A DNA stretch of 35,239 bases from JAZKBN01 sp040388605 (GCA_040388605.1 JAZKBN010000082.1:1-35239), one strand, 5' to 3'. Counted from the first letter of the stretch, positions 1 to 10,715 are shown. Numbers and translations are program-made. Notes: generated by a model not told the origin, from the sequence alone.

Positions 1-1
1 T

Positions 2-94
2 CGCATTCGCGATGCCGAACATTTGAAATATTTTCAATGTAAAGGGCAGGATTTTGTGCACGTCCGTGATGAAAGAAACGCTTCAGTTTGGTAA
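2..94 (+). CDS. possible 3' end of a truncated gene
   Basis: Frame 2 is open from the window edge to a TAA at 92-94, giving about 30 residues that end in ...VRDERNASVW. No family is recognised. A short open frame at an edge is expected fairly often by chance. The only support is that a perfect 7-bp inverted repeat follows the stop by 7 bases. It may be nothing. Confidence 0.15.
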   Translation, partial: RIRDAEHLKYFQCKGQDFVHVRDERNASVW

Positions 95-101
95 GATTCG
101 G

Positions 102-121
102 GCGAACCTTGATCGGTTCGC
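102..121. terminator. hairpin just after the edge ORF
   Basis: Perfect inverted repeat gcgaacc (102-108) and ggttcgc (115-121) with a 6-base loop. It has no clear T-run, so termination is uncertain. Confidence 0.25.
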
Positions 122-308
122 AGGATCGTTATTTAATTGGAATGCAGGTATTTGCGTAAATAAAAATTCAATAAAGTATTAGCCATGTGGTTTAAGATAT
201 GAAGCTAATTATACACTTACGCACTTATTGCGGATGAAGGCCTTTCGCTTAACCCGCACTCTCGTTAAAAATAAAGCCGTCTTTAAAGTTACATCTAATT
301 CCAAAGGA

Positions 309-352
309 AAAAGCCCTTTGCATTACCGAATCCGGCTTTGCAAAGGGCTTTT
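309..352 (-). terminator. rho-independent terminator of the giant surface protein gene
   Basis: Perfect 14-bp arms, aaaagccctttgca (309-322) and tgcaaagggctttt (339-352), with a 16-base loop. On the minus strand the stem ends in a run of Ts, 30 bases beyond the stop codon at 383-385. The A-rich left flank means it could also stop plus-strand transcripts. Confidence 0.85.
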
Positions 353-382
353 CAAATTCAATTGCTGCAAAAGCAGCTAAGC

Positions 383-3300
383 CTATTCTGTCACAACAAT
401 ATGCTGAACAAGGTTTTTACCACCGCTTATACATGAAACTGCGTATACGCCGGGTTGCAATTGCAGTTCAGGCTTAACAATAGCAGAACCTGCATTTAAA
501 GAAACCTGCTTAACGCTTACTTCCCTGCCTAAAGCATCGGTAACGCGTAATTCAGCTGAACTGCCTGTTAAGCCGCTCATTTCAAAAGTAAGCGCCTGGC
601 TTGTGCCGGGGTTAGGGTAAACATTAAACCTGCCTGCCGATAATGCAGCATTGCCGGTTATGCCGTTTGTTCCGTATAACAGCTCAAAACGACCGGTAGC
701 GTGGCTGTAAGACTCATTATTTACAGTAAAGCTGTAAACAGAATTTGTACCCAGGTTAGTGATGGTATGGGTATAATAATCTTTCAGCGATATGGTATTT
801 CCTGCGGCAATGAATTCAGCAATTCCGCTGAAGTCTAAAGTATGTGTACCCTTAATTTCTGAAGAGAAATACAAAGGCAATACATTTTGACCATTCACTT
901 CCGGCATACGGTTAATGGCAAGGTTTACGCCGCTCACAGGTACCGAACCAATATTGATATAGGTTCCCCTTTTAAGTTTCGTATCCTGAATATCAAGCCC
1001 GGCAGAGGCATCTGAACGGAAGGAAATAACTGTTTCAGCAAACAGACCTGTGTCAGGGGTTTGAGCCTTTATTTTCAGGCGAAGGCCTGTAGCAAGGCGT
1101 TGAAGGCCTGCATAAGGGGTTGTTCCGTTTACTTTAACGCTTTCATTTGCAGTAAGCAAAGAAGAGCTGCCTAATGCTTCAACAAAGAAACTTTGGCCCG
1201 AGGCAATAACATCTGTACCCCCGTTTAACGATTCTTCGTCGCCGGTATTGGGGTTATAGCTGTAAACTGAATATTGCTTGGTTTTGTGATGCCAGATATA
1301 AATGGCATTGCCGATATTGGTCTTTGTCCAGCCGGCAGCTTTCCATGAAATTTCAGCAGGAACAGGGTTACCTACTATGTTCCAACCGTTAGTGGCCATA
1401 CCGGGCGCACAGCCCGAAGCGCAATAGCTTGTTGGTAATGTATGCGTTAAGCTTGCAGGCAAGGTACCGGTTACCGATATTTTATTTTTAGCCAACAGGA
1501 AATAACCTGAGTAGAATATGCGCGCACCCATACCGGATGTAAAAGGAATTGACTTTCCGGCAGGTTTAACCCAACCTGATAAAGTATCGGTATTCAAGGG
1601 GTCAAACATCCAAACAGAGCTGTTGCCGTTGTAATAATCAGGAACGCCGGGGAAGCCGAACATAGGGCTGGTAACATCTTCGTAACTGCCCAGGGTGGTG
1701 TTGCTGAAAGGAGAGCCAAGCATTACCGTTGTTCCGGCAGAAGAACCCATATCTCCGGCAATATAGCGTTCTGTAGTCAGGTTGCCTGAGTAGTCAGCAG
1801 CAGTTGCCATAGTACCTAAACGAGCAGTGCCGGCAGCGCCTGAGGTTAAAACAGTACTGCCCGCATTAATGTATTTGCCACCCGAGGTGAAGCTTAGCGT
1901 GTTGCCGACTTTAACAGTTGAGCCTGAAAGGTTTGTAACACCTGATGTGTTTCTTGTATCCAGGTTATATATGCTATTGGTTCCGCTGCCTGAAATGGTT
2001 TGGCCGGCTGTTCCGTTAAAGCTTAATTTTCCGCTTACAGTTACCGTACCGTTGTTGGTATAGTTGCCTGAAACGTTGAGCGTACCGCTTACTGTTACCA
2101 GCGCACCGCTGTTTACAGTAAAAGACTTTGCATTTGCAGTTCCGCTTACAACAGGTTTAACAGTTGTATTTGCAATGGTTACACCATTTGAAGCCAAGGG
2201 CACAAAAAATGCCGACCAGTTTCCGCCTGTATTCCAATCACTGCTTACTGCACCTGTCCAGGTAAGGTTTTGGCAATCGAGTACAGTAACCGATGTTTCA
2301 TCTGAAGTTTTGGAACAGCCGTTGAGGTAAGAAACTGTGACACTGTAATCGCCTGAAACGCCAACAGATATTGAACTTGTTGTTAACCCGTTAGACCACA
2401 GGTAAGTGTTGCCTGCTGAAGCTGTTAATGTAACATTTGAGCCGGAGCAGAAAGTAGTTGTGCCACCCGCAGTAACGGTTGCGGCAGGTGCGCTGTTCAC
2501 AGTAATTACAATGGCATTACCTGATGCTGATGTACAGCTTCCGCTAATGCTGCGTACTGTATAAGTTCCTGAAGCTGATACCACAATACTTTGGGTGGTT
2601 TCGCCTGTGCTCCATAAGTTACCGGTTGCAGACGCAGAGGTAAGTGTGGCAGTGCTGCCTTCGCATAAGGCAGTAGTGCCGGTAGTAAGGCTTATAGTTG
2701 TTGAACCGAAAAGTGAGGTGAAATTACCTGCATCAGCGCCTAAATCAGTTTGGGTAAGCGATGAACGTGTCTGTCCGTCGAAATCTTCGGTAACATCAGC
2801 CACAACAATTCCGGAACCTTCGACCGGGGTTGGAGAACCTGAATTAATGTGAAGGTTTACTGAAGCTGCATCGCCGGCAGCTGAAGTGAAACCGGGATCA
2901 CAGTTAATGCTGCGTGCATCCTGGCCGGTTGCGGTATTCAGGTCAGATATGCTGCTCCTGTCGGTACTTGCGTAAAGGCCTGTGAAACCATTTGTGCCGG
3001 TTGCGCGAAGCAGGTTGTAATTGCTTGCCAGGCCGGTTGGGTTCACACCTGTTCCTCCAATGCTGATTGCATAGTTTTTACCGGCAGAACCGCCGCTTCT
3101 TGCATTTACCAACACGTTATTAGTAAAGGCGCGGGTATTTGTGGCGCCGCTGCTCAGCAAGGCGTAAGTATTGGAAGCTGTGCCCGATACACTTGTACCC
3201 CCAATGTAAACCGTATTAAACCAATGATTTGTTGCAGCAGTAGAAGCATTGGCAATACCCCAAATTGAATACCCGGTTGTAATACCCGTGCCTGCTGCAT

Positions 3301-6300
3301 TTATACCCAGGCGAATCATGTTATTCTGAATATTGACTGCCATTGCCCCGGTTACCACCCTAATACCATACACAGAGCCTGATATTGAGGAGGTTGATAA
3401 ATTCAGGCTGTGAATAAAGTTCTTTTCAATAAGCGTGGTGCCGGCAGTTGCAACCGACAGGTAAATGCCGTTAACAAATGTGGCAGCACCTGCATCGGTT
3501 GAGGTAAGGCTGTGAATGGTGTTGCCGGAAATGGTTTGAGAGGCCAATGCCGAGTTAGACCAAATACCAATTAAGCCTGTTTGCTGGGTTGAACCTGCAA
3601 GCAAATCATGTATGGTGTTTCCTGATACAGTATTTATTCCGCCGTCGGTACGAATTCCGAAAATTCTGCCCAAAGCAGTGATATTAGCTATTGTATTTCC
3701 TGAAACGGAATTGCTGCCCGTAGCAGCTCCCAGGAAAACACCCCAGTTATCATCTGTGGTGGTATTATTCATTGAAGCCGATACAGTTGGGCTGCCAACT
3801 GAGTTACCGGTTATGGTATAGGAAGGAGAAGTACCTGTTGCATATATACCTGCAAGGCCAACCGTACCGGTGCTGCTGTTTGCAACACTTATTCCGCCAA
3901 TGCTGTTATTGGAAATAACCATGGCGCCGGGGGTGCCCGCACCTGCTATAATACCGCAGAAACGGGAAGAAGTAGCAGCAGTTGTTTGGGTAAATGTTAC
4001 GCTGCCGGCTGCCGATGTGCTGCCAAGAACATTGCCTGTTACATCGCCAATGTTAAAAGAACCTGTTACTGCCGAAATAAGGCTTTGGTTAGCGGCTGTG
4101 CTTGAGCTCGAAACGTTGAAATTGGTAATGGTGTTTCCCTGGATGCTTGTGGCAACGCTTGTGCCCACCTGGGCAAATATGCCGCGCAATACAATGTTTG
4201 CGGTACCGTTATCGCTTAGGGTTAATGCAGTGCCGCCGCAGTTAGGTGCAGTGCCACCAATGAAGTTGCCCGATATGTTTATGCCGAAAACGGAAGATGC
4301 CGTTGTAGGACTGATGCCAATACCCGCCCAGTTACGATCTGAACCCGAGGTTTGAACGCGTGCGGCAGTAGAATAAATGCTGTTCCCGGTAATTACCGTG
4401 TTGGTGGTATTATCTGAAATGTAAACGCCATAGCTGTTACCGCTTGCGTTAAAGAAGTTGAAAATATTGTTGGCATTTAATGTATTGTTATCGTTAGGGA
4501 AGCCGGCAGAGCCAACCGAACTGATTCCGACACTGGAGGTTCCGTTTGCACCATCGCCTACATTGCAGAAAGAGATGGTGTTATTGCTGTTGCCTACCGT
4601 TGAGCCGGTAGAGAAGTTAATAGTACCGCTGGCAAGCGCTATGTTAGAGCTTTTCACATTACAGTATGTAACTGTATTGAACTGCGCCCCGTTAATAAAC
4701 CTGATTGCAGCTGAGCCGGAGGTTGTATTATCGGTATTTTGAACGGTAAGGTTGCGTGTGCTGCCTGTGCCGCCTGAACGGCCGTCTATTTTCCAGTAAG
4801 TTCCGCCGTTAACATAAATTATGCTTCCTGCTCCGGATGGAATGAGGCTGCTGCCCGCAATGGCCAGGTTAGATGCACCTGATGCAGGGCGAATGGTTAT
4901 GGTATTTGTAGCGCTCATGCCGGTTACAGCATTCAATACCAATGGGTAGGTTTCATTGGTGCTCACATAATTGCTTTGAAGCTCAATTACAACAGGCGCT
5001 GAAATGCTGCACCCGCTCAAATCAAGCAGACAGTCAGTTAAAGTGTTATAAACACTACCGTCTACCCTGGTGGCAGCGGCATCAATTTGAATTAACGAGG
5101 CAAATGTGGGGCAGCTGTTAGTACTGCGGGTTCCGAACAAGGGGCTGGTGGTATTATATACCGGGCCACCAAGGCAGGTACCGCTGTTATAATCATATAC
5201 ATAATAATCATAAGAAGTATTGATTGCAAGCCCCGAGTTTACGAAGGACGTTCCGGTTCCTGCATAAACTACGGAGCCTGAACCCAATGCTGTTCCGGCA
5301 GTATAAGTCAGGCCGTTGGCAGGATTAGTTGCCGTTACATTGTGTGCGTAGCGAACAACCAGGTAACCGCTTGGCGCTGATGCCGAGGCGGTAAAAGTTC
5401 CCGATATCTGGCCGGTTCCCACACTTGGGAAGGTAAGGTTGGTTGCCTGTGTGGCAGGTGCAACACATGGAGCGGTAATTTTCAGGTTGTCGAGGTAACA
5501 GTTGTCGCCGCCTGCACCTGTAAATGTAAGGGAGACAGCCACTGCGCTTTGGCCTAGGAACCCGACAGGCATGGTTACAGATTTTGAAACCCAACCGCCG
5601 CCGGCAGTTGCCGCAGCATTGTAACGGGGAATAAGAGTACCTACAGCGGTAAAATTTGCTCCGTCTAAAGTATATTCAATGGCAACACCTTCTGTTGCGG
5701 TTGTGTTTGCGGAAGATTCCCACCAATCGAATGTCATGGTAAGGTTGGCGCTCGTCGAAGTATTCATAAAAGGAGATACCAGGCGCTCTGTAATGATTGC
5801 TGCCGCAGAGTTAAATTTAACAAAATCAGCGCCTTCGCTGGGAGCTGAAGCTGTAGGGTTATTTGAAGAGGGTACAAAAGTAATTTTTGAAGTTCCCTGG
5901 TTTGAAAACCAGCAGGAAGGCATTGAAGTTGAGTTAAAGCCCTGGACAAAAGGTACAGAAACAGTGGTACACGCAGTTGCATACACCAATGATACTTTAC
6001 CCGATCCTCCGTCGCTTCCGCCTCGGTTGGTAGCAGTTGCACTGTTCCTGGCACCTGCTCCTCCCCCACCGGGGCTACCACCGGCAACAGCTGCTGTGCT
6101 TGCATTTCCCGGAGCACCTGTGCCCCCGCTTCCCGGTGCGTTTCCGCCTGCGCCTGAAAGTGAGGTGGTTGCTGCACCTCCTGCATTACCTGCAGTAAGG
6201 GTAGCACCTGAAGCACCTGTAGGTGCGGCACCGCCTGCACCGCCTGCACCCAAGGTAGTACCTGTGCTTACACCTGAAATGCCNNNNNNNNNNAACTTGA

Positions 6301-6702
6301 AGCGCCGCCATCTGAGCCATTTCCGCTGGCAGAGGCACCCGTAGGTGAGCCGGCCCCTAAAGCGCCCACAACAATTGTATATGTTGTACCGGGTACAACG
6401 GTTAATGTTGAATGGGCTGCATAAGAACCTGAGCCTCCGCCGCCTCCTGCTCTTGATACAGCGGTATTGCCATGTGCGCCGCCGCCGCCGCCGCCGCCGC
6501 CCCAAACCTTAACATCAACAGATGTAACCCCGTTAGGGCATATCCAATTGTAGGTTCCGGGAGTGGTATAATTGGGGGGCGATGTTTGTGCCCGGAGATG
6601 TGATGCAGTAAAAATGAGCATCATCAGGAACACCAATCTCAATCCCCGATAGCTTTTCGGGATCGAGGAAATGCTTTGGCCTTGAAGGCTTATAGTTTTC
6701 AT
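383..6702 (-). CDS. giant T9SS-exported beta-helix surface protein, interrupted by an assembly gap
   Basis: A secreted, probably cell-surface adhesin-like protein of roughly 2,100 residues. ATG at 6700-6702 is preferred over an in-frame TTG two codons upstream because a signal peptide (MKTISLQ... to LRAQ) follows. In order: a Gly/Ala-rich low-complexity region down to about 6000; a MAM/jelly-roll-like domain (about 5970-5470); a fibronectin-III-like segment (5465-5120); a long right-handed beta-helix region with recurring 'ItgNtI'-type turns (about 5060-2830); two Ig-like domains beginning near 2700 and 2500, each with a Cys in the 'C-x-G-S' turn; a WTG...W..GGNW repeat domain (2270-1780); and a T9SS type A sorting domain starting at FNVYPNPG (about 640-383). 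The reading frame differs on either side of the N run at 6284-6293, so the true gap is not 10 bases. No enzymatic domain is seen. Family assignments come from sequence pattern only. Confidence 0.85.
6284..6293. other. assembly gap (10 N) inside the Gly-rich region
   Basis: Ten Ns interrupt the Gly-rich coding region of the giant protein. The upstream frame ends ...DGGASS and the downstream frame resumes GISGVSTG, one frame apart. The low-complexity Gly/Ala codons around it are a likely cause of the assembly failure. Confidence 0.95.
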
Positions 6703-7143
6703 AAACAATGGTTAACTGAATGTATTTGGTGATAAGAACGGGTATTACCCATTACAAAGGTTTCCAGACTTGGCTAAATTGACGCATACCAATTCATACA
6801 ACATATACAAACCAATTAAAAAGCGCCTGAATAAGGCAGGTTTGTACTCTTTATGCTAAAATCTTTGAAAAAGTAATTATTCGGATTAGGCCCCCTGAAA
6901 CCAAGTTTAATATTGGAAATCAGCAGGTAAAGGGAAATTTCACAGGAAAATAACTGAACATGTTTAATCGTAATTTAATATCCTCAAATTTAGTTTGCGC
7001 TTTAAGGAATTGGTTTGGCCGCCGGCTTAATTTGCATTATTGTAATATACACGGCGAACATTAAAGCTGCGTAAAAACCACACCACAGCCCGTTCAAGGC
7101 AGGAATGTATTTAATAAATTACATGGCATTTGCCTGCTGCATA
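6703..7143. other. 440-bp intergenic region between two minus-strand genes
   Basis: No convincing ORF or RNA gene. It should hold the promoter of the giant surface protein gene. A candidate -7 box lies at 6985-6992. A short palindrome gggta-t-taccc (6740-6750) lies 38 bases before the start codon. No clear terminator was found for the regulator gene ending at 7144. Confidence 0.5.
6985..6992 (-). promoter_or_regulatory. candidate Bacteroidota -7 box (TAAATTTG)
   Basis: On the minus strand this reads TAAATTTG, matching the Bacteroidota consensus TAnnTTTG. No clear -33 TTTG is seen at the expected distance, and it would give a 5' leader of about 275 bases for the giant protein gene. Weak support. 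Confidence 0.2.
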
Positions 7144-8619
7144 TTAATGCATACCATGAAATACCCCTGCCATTTTTAACAAGGGCGAAGTCATAAAAGC
7201 TTTGCTCACCGAAGAATAGCCAAGAATCAGCCCGCTGTTATTGGTTTCATCAACATAGCATTTACTTAAGGGGTGCGCAATAACCCCGCCTGCTTCCAGC
7301 CTGGCACATAAGGCTTCATCCTGTACCCCGTTTTTTATATCGGCTAAGAGGTGAAAGCTTAGGGTATCGGTTTGCCTTAGCTCCATTTCTTCAGCAAAAT
7401 GCTTCTTAAACAGGCTCACGAAGCTTTTCCTTCGAACTTCTGCTTCTTCAATGGCATTTTTTATATGCTTATATAGCAGCTTTCGGTTCATAAAATCGTT
7501 CATTACAACCTGTATGCTCTGCGGTACAAACCTGTGCGAATGCATTTGAAGGGCCTTAACAGCCGGCAGCAAATGGCTTGGCACAATCATATATCCTAAC
7601 CTGATTGAAGGGTGCAGAATGCGGTTAAAAGTTCCCAGGTAAATGGTCCTTTGTTCCCTGTCGAGGCTGAAAATTGACTCAATGGGTTTTTCCCAATTGT
7701 TTATTTCGTGCTCGTAATCGTTTTCAATAATGAGGGCGTTATTCTCACCGGCCCATTTCAGGAGGTCAAGTCGTCGCTGAAGGCTCATTTTACCGCCGGT
7801 AGGGTATTGGTTAGAGGGGGTGGTATGCACCAGCTTGGCACTTTTATGCAGCTCAGATGCTAATTGGCTTACCATAAGCCCGTTTTCATCGGTTTCCACA
7901 GGCAGCACTTTTGCCTGAAGGCTCTGGAAAATACTTATTACATTAGGGAAAGTTGGATTTTCGAGGCAAACAGCGTTTCCTTTATCAACCAGCACGCTGC
8001 CAAGCAGGTATAATGATTGAAGCGAGCCGGCAACAATTACAATGTTCTTATGGTCGCATTTAATATTCCGGCTTAATAGGAGGTAATTGGCTATGGATAC
8101 TTTCAGTGAATCGAGACCGGAGGAAATGGTATAGTTCAGCTCCGATGACTTTATATTACGCCAATACAAATTGGTAAGCTTTTGCCATTGCCCAATAGGG
8201 AAAACATCAAGCGGCGGCAGACCGGGGGTAAATGCCACCCCTTCGCCGGAGCTGTTGAGCAGGTGAATATTGTGCAGGAATGATTTTCCCAATTCCGAAA
8301 TTTCAGGATAGCCACCCTGCTGCTCTGTCTGAGCAGGAGCGAGGCCCTGGGGTACTGCCACAACCGTATGCCCGGCACCCTGCCTGCTTTTCAGGTAACG
8401 GCTTTCGGTAAGCATCTCGTAGGCCTTAACAACTGTACTCCTCGACATGGAAAGCTCTTCGGCCAGCATTCTTGTTGGCGGCATTACTGTTTTATCAGGA
8501 ATTTCACCGTTTTCAATGGCTGTTTTAACGGCATTGTATAAGAGAATGTAAACTCCCTTATCTGTTTTGCCGGAGCGCTTAAAGTGCGACTTAATAATGT
8601 TGTTGATTACGGTGTACAA
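7144..8619 (-). CDS. MocR-family regulator (GntR HTH plus aminotransferase-like domain), PLP lysine missing
   Basis: A predicted cytoplasmic transcription factor of 491 residues, normal for MocR/PdxR-like proteins. Residues about 15-85 form a GntR winged helix (PPTRMLAEEL, SRSTVVKAYEML). A flexible linker follows, then a fold-type I aminotransferase domain. The HTTPSNQYPTGG motif and the PLP-ring aspartate (ENDY, D301) are present. The usual lysine motif, GTFSK in relatives, reads GTFNR here (R333, codon at 7621-7623), so a Schiff base with PLP is not expected. The start is a TTG at 8617-8619. No in-frame ATG upstream was found, and internal ATGs would cut the HTH. It is divergent from the lamin-tail gene at 8721 across about 100 bp, which holds a direct repeat that could be its operator. 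The effector and target are unknown. Confidence 0.88.
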   Translation of the reverse strand: MYTVINNIIKSHFKRSGKTDKGVYILLYNAVKTAIENGEIPDKTVMPPTRMLAEELSMSRSTVVKAYEMLTESRYLKSRQGAGHTVVAVPQGLAPAQTEQQGGYPEISELGKSFLHNIHLLNSSGEGVAFTPGLPPLDVFPIGQWQKLTNLYWRNIKSSELNYTISSGLDSLKVSIANYLLLSRNIKCDHKNIVIVAGSLQSLYLLGSVLVDKGNAVCLENPTFPNVISIFQSLQAKVLPVETDENGLMVSQLASELHKSAKLVHTTPSNQYPTGGKMSLQRRLDLLKWAGENNALIIENDYEHEINNWEKPIESIFSLDREQRTIYLGTFNRILHPSIRLGYMIVPSHLLPAVKALQMHSHRFVPQSIQVVMNDFMNRKLLYKHIKNAIEEAEVRRKSFVSLFKKHFAEEMELRQTDTLSFHLLADIKNGVQDEALCARLEAGGVIAHPLSKCYVDETNNSGLILGYSSVSKAFMTSPLLKMAGVFHGMH

Positions 8620-8651
8620 ATTGGTATGGTATGTAAGTACGAATTGGTATG
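8619..8651. promoter_or_regulatory. direct repeat, candidate MocR operator
   Basis: The 10-mer aattggtatg occurs at 8619-8628 and again at 8642-8651, 23 bp apart, about two helical turns. It covers the start codon region of the MocR gene in the divergent intergenic space. MocR proteins are known to bind direct repeats near their own gene. The operator role is inferred. Confidence 0.35.
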
Positions 8652-8720
8652 CGAAATTAGATGAAATTAATTCGTGCTTTGAACTCAGAATAAAAACACC
8701 ACCGAATCAACCCCTTTACA

Positions 8721-9566
8721 ATGAAATTCCTGCTTAGTTCTATTCTTGTTTTTCTAATCTGTTTCCAGGCCCCGGCACAGCTGATTATCAACGAGGTACT
8801 ATACGATCCCTCTAACACGACATTGCAGGGCGACGCAAACGGCGACGGTGTTTATGACCAGGAACAGGATTCGTTTATTGAATTTTACAACACATCGGCC
8901 AATGCATTAGATGTAAGCGGCTACAAAGTTTACGATTACTTTATTACCGGCGACAGCATGACGCTACGCCATACAGTACCCACAGGTACAATTGTTCCCG
9001 GCCACGGAGTTCTTGTAATTTTTGGCGGCGGTACCCCAACCGGTACTTTCGGCGGCGCAGTTGTGGTGGCAGATATAGGCACAGCAGGCCTCAGCATGGG
9101 CAACTCAGGCGAGAAAATTGTGGTAACCGATGCTTCAGGAAGCAATCGCCTTACTTTCGATTCAGATGCACAATCTGACAACCCGAATGAATCTTATACC
9201 CTGAACCCCGATATTACAGGAGCAGCTTTCGTACAGCACCATATAGCCATGGCAGGTGTGCTTTTCAGCCCCGGCACCAAGGCAGACGGCACAAGGTTCG
9301 AAGGCGCAGCAACAGGCACAGCCCATTCAGTTCAAACAGGTAATTTCAGCCTGTATCCGAATCCCGGAACCGGTATTTTCCATGTTACCGGAATCAGCGG
9401 ATATGTTTCAGGTATTACTGTTTACAATGCAATTGGCAAGGCCGTTTACACTGTGCAGGGAAATACTGACATTCTTGATTTAAGCGAGCTCAGCCAGGGC
9501 GTTTACCATGTTACAGCCAATGCCGGCGCACATGTTTTCAGCAGCAAGGTAGTAATTACACGCTAA
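8721..9566 (+). CDS. secreted lamin-tail-domain protein with T9SS sorting signal
   Basis: 281 residues. An N-terminal signal peptide (to about residue 20, FQAPAQ) is followed by a lamin tail domain (about 21-195) opening with LIINEVLYDP. Inside it is a DANGDGVYDQEQD loop (38-50) that resembles an EF-hand or dockerin-type calcium loop. The C-terminus (about 203-281, starting FSLYPNPGTG) is a T9SS type A sorting domain ending KVVITR. The protein is therefore probably surface-attached or released. Bacterial lamin tail domains are often found beside nucleases or adhesive modules; no catalytic domain is present here. The next gene encodes a paralogous domain. The product may help bind extracellular material, but this is inference. 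Confidence 0.85.
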   Translation: MKFLLSSILVFLICFQAPAQLIINEVLYDPSNTTLQGDANGDGVYDQEQDSFIEFYNTSANALDVSGYKVYDYFITGDSMTLRHTVPTGTIVPGHGVLVIFGGGTPTGTFGGAVVVADIGTAGLSMGNSGEKIVVTDASGSNRLTFDSDAQSDNPNESYTLNPDITGAAFVQHHIAMAGVLFSPGTKADGTRFEGAATGTAHSVQTGNFSLYPNPGTGIFHVTGISGYVSGITVYNAIGKAVYTVQGNTDILDLSELSQGVYHVTANAGAHVFSSKVVITR

Positions 9567-9625
9567 GCATAAGCGCAGCCCTGCTTAAGATACCAAATTT
9601 CCTTTTCATCCTGATTTAAGAAAGC

Positions 9626-10669
9626 ATGCTATTCAACAAGCGCTTTTGCCTGTTCCTGCTTGTTTGCGGGGGCTTGACAGCTACCCTCTTTTCCTGTAAA
9701 ACCGAAGACACTGACCCTGCTGTTACCATCAGCACTGAAGACAGTGTTGGTAACAACAGGATTAGTGAAAACAGCGGCAGCACCAAAATCACAGCTACAC
9801 TGAACAGTTCCTGCTCCAAAGTTGTAAATATTAAGCTTTCATTTTCCGGCAGGGCTACAGAAGGGGAAGACTACAGCAAAAGCAGTGATTTTATAAGCAT
9901 ACCTGCCGGCAAAATAAGTGGTTATATTACCATTACCGCCTTACAGGATAATATTACCGAGGGCGACGACAGTATTGCTGTTCGTGTTACTTCAGCAACA
10001 AGTGCGATTAACCTGACAACGGCAGTTCAGTATATTGTTATTTCAGACGATGACCAGGACAGCGACAATGACGGAATTTCAGATGCCGGGGATTTATGCC
10101 CGCAGGATTCAGGAACCATTGCAAACAGCGGTTGCCCGGGTACATTCGGCATTATAATAAATGAAGTCTTATATGACCCTTCAAACGCCGCACTTGAGGG
10201 AGATGCAAACGGGGACGGTGCATACGACCAGGAAGACGATGCCTTTATTGAGCTGATTAACGTATCGCCCCAGGATAAAGACATCAGTGGTTTTACAGTA
10301 AACAACGTAAACGTTGTAAGCGGCGTAAGTGAACTCCAATTTACCTTTCCGGCCAATACTATTGCAAAGTCACGTAAAGCTATAGTTGTATTCGGCGGGG
10401 GAACACCTGCCGGTGATTTTGGAAAAGCACAGGTATTTGTTGCCGGGGGTACCAACGGCTTAAGCCTGCAAAACTCAGGCGAACGCATTGAAATACGAGA
10501 TAATACCGGTGTTGCAGTGGCAATCTTCGATTCAGATGCGCTTGCAGATAACCCGAACGAATCTTATACGCGAAACCCCGATATAAGCGGCGCATTTGTA
10601 CAGCACCATACCATTGCAGGAGGCAGGCTGTTCTCACCGGGAACCAGGGTAAACGGTCTCGACTTTTAA
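9626..10669 (+). CDS. lipoprotein with Calx-beta, TSP3-like and lamin-tail domains
   Basis: 347 residues. A lipobox ending LFSC puts the lipidated Cys at residue 24. The following KTEDTD is acidic and loosely resembles the Bacteroidota lipoprotein surface-export signal, so exposure on the cell surface is possible. Residues about 32-141 look like a Calx-beta domain. About 141-171 form a thrombospondin type 3 calcium-binding repeat (DDDQDSDNDG, DLCPQDSG). About 174-347 form a lamin tail domain. That last domain is clearly paralogous to the one in the gene at 8721: both share NEVLYDPSN, GDANGDG-YDQE, VFGGGTP, NSGE and DNPNESYT. The spacing of 59 bp suggests cotranscription. No enzymatic motif is seen. 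Confidence 0.85.
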   Translation: MLFNKRFCLFLLVCGGLTATLFSCKTEDTDPAVTISTEDSVGNNRISENSGSTKITATLNSSCSKVVNIKLSFSGRATEGEDYSKSSDFISIPAGKISGYITITALQDNITEGDDSIAVRVTSATSAINLTTAVQYIVISDDDQDSDNDGISDAGDLCPQDSGTIANSGCPGTFGIIINEVLYDPSNAALEGDANGDGAYDQEDDAFIELINVSPQDKDISGFTVNNVNVVSGVSELQFTFPANTIAKSRKAIVVFGGGTPAGDFGKAQVFVAGGTNGLSLQNSGERIEIRDNTGVAVAIFDSDALADNPNESYTRNPDISGAFVQHHTIAGGRLFSPGTRVNGLDF

Positions 10670-10715
10670 AAAAGCCTCATCAAACAAGCACATAAGCCAA
10701 ACAACAGCTTATCTT

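Larger units (their letters stand above)
1..382. other. mostly non-coding left edge
   Basis: Apart from the possible gene end at 2-94, the hairpin at 102-121 and the strong hairpin at 309-352, nothing is recognised here: no convincing ORF, tRNA or repeat. The stretch 122-300 is AT-rich and looks intergenic. Confidence 0.5.

Noticed and set aside
3870..4355. Plus-strand ORF of 161 codons
   Set aside because: It lies fully inside the beta-helix region of the giant minus-strand gene, which has clear domain structure. Hydrophobic bias comes from repetitive codons.
5679..6344. Plus-strand ORF of 221 codons opposite the giant protein gene
   Set aside because: It is Pro/Ala/Val-rich because it is the complement of Gly/Ala codons on the minus strand. 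It runs through the N gap and has no signal or family match.
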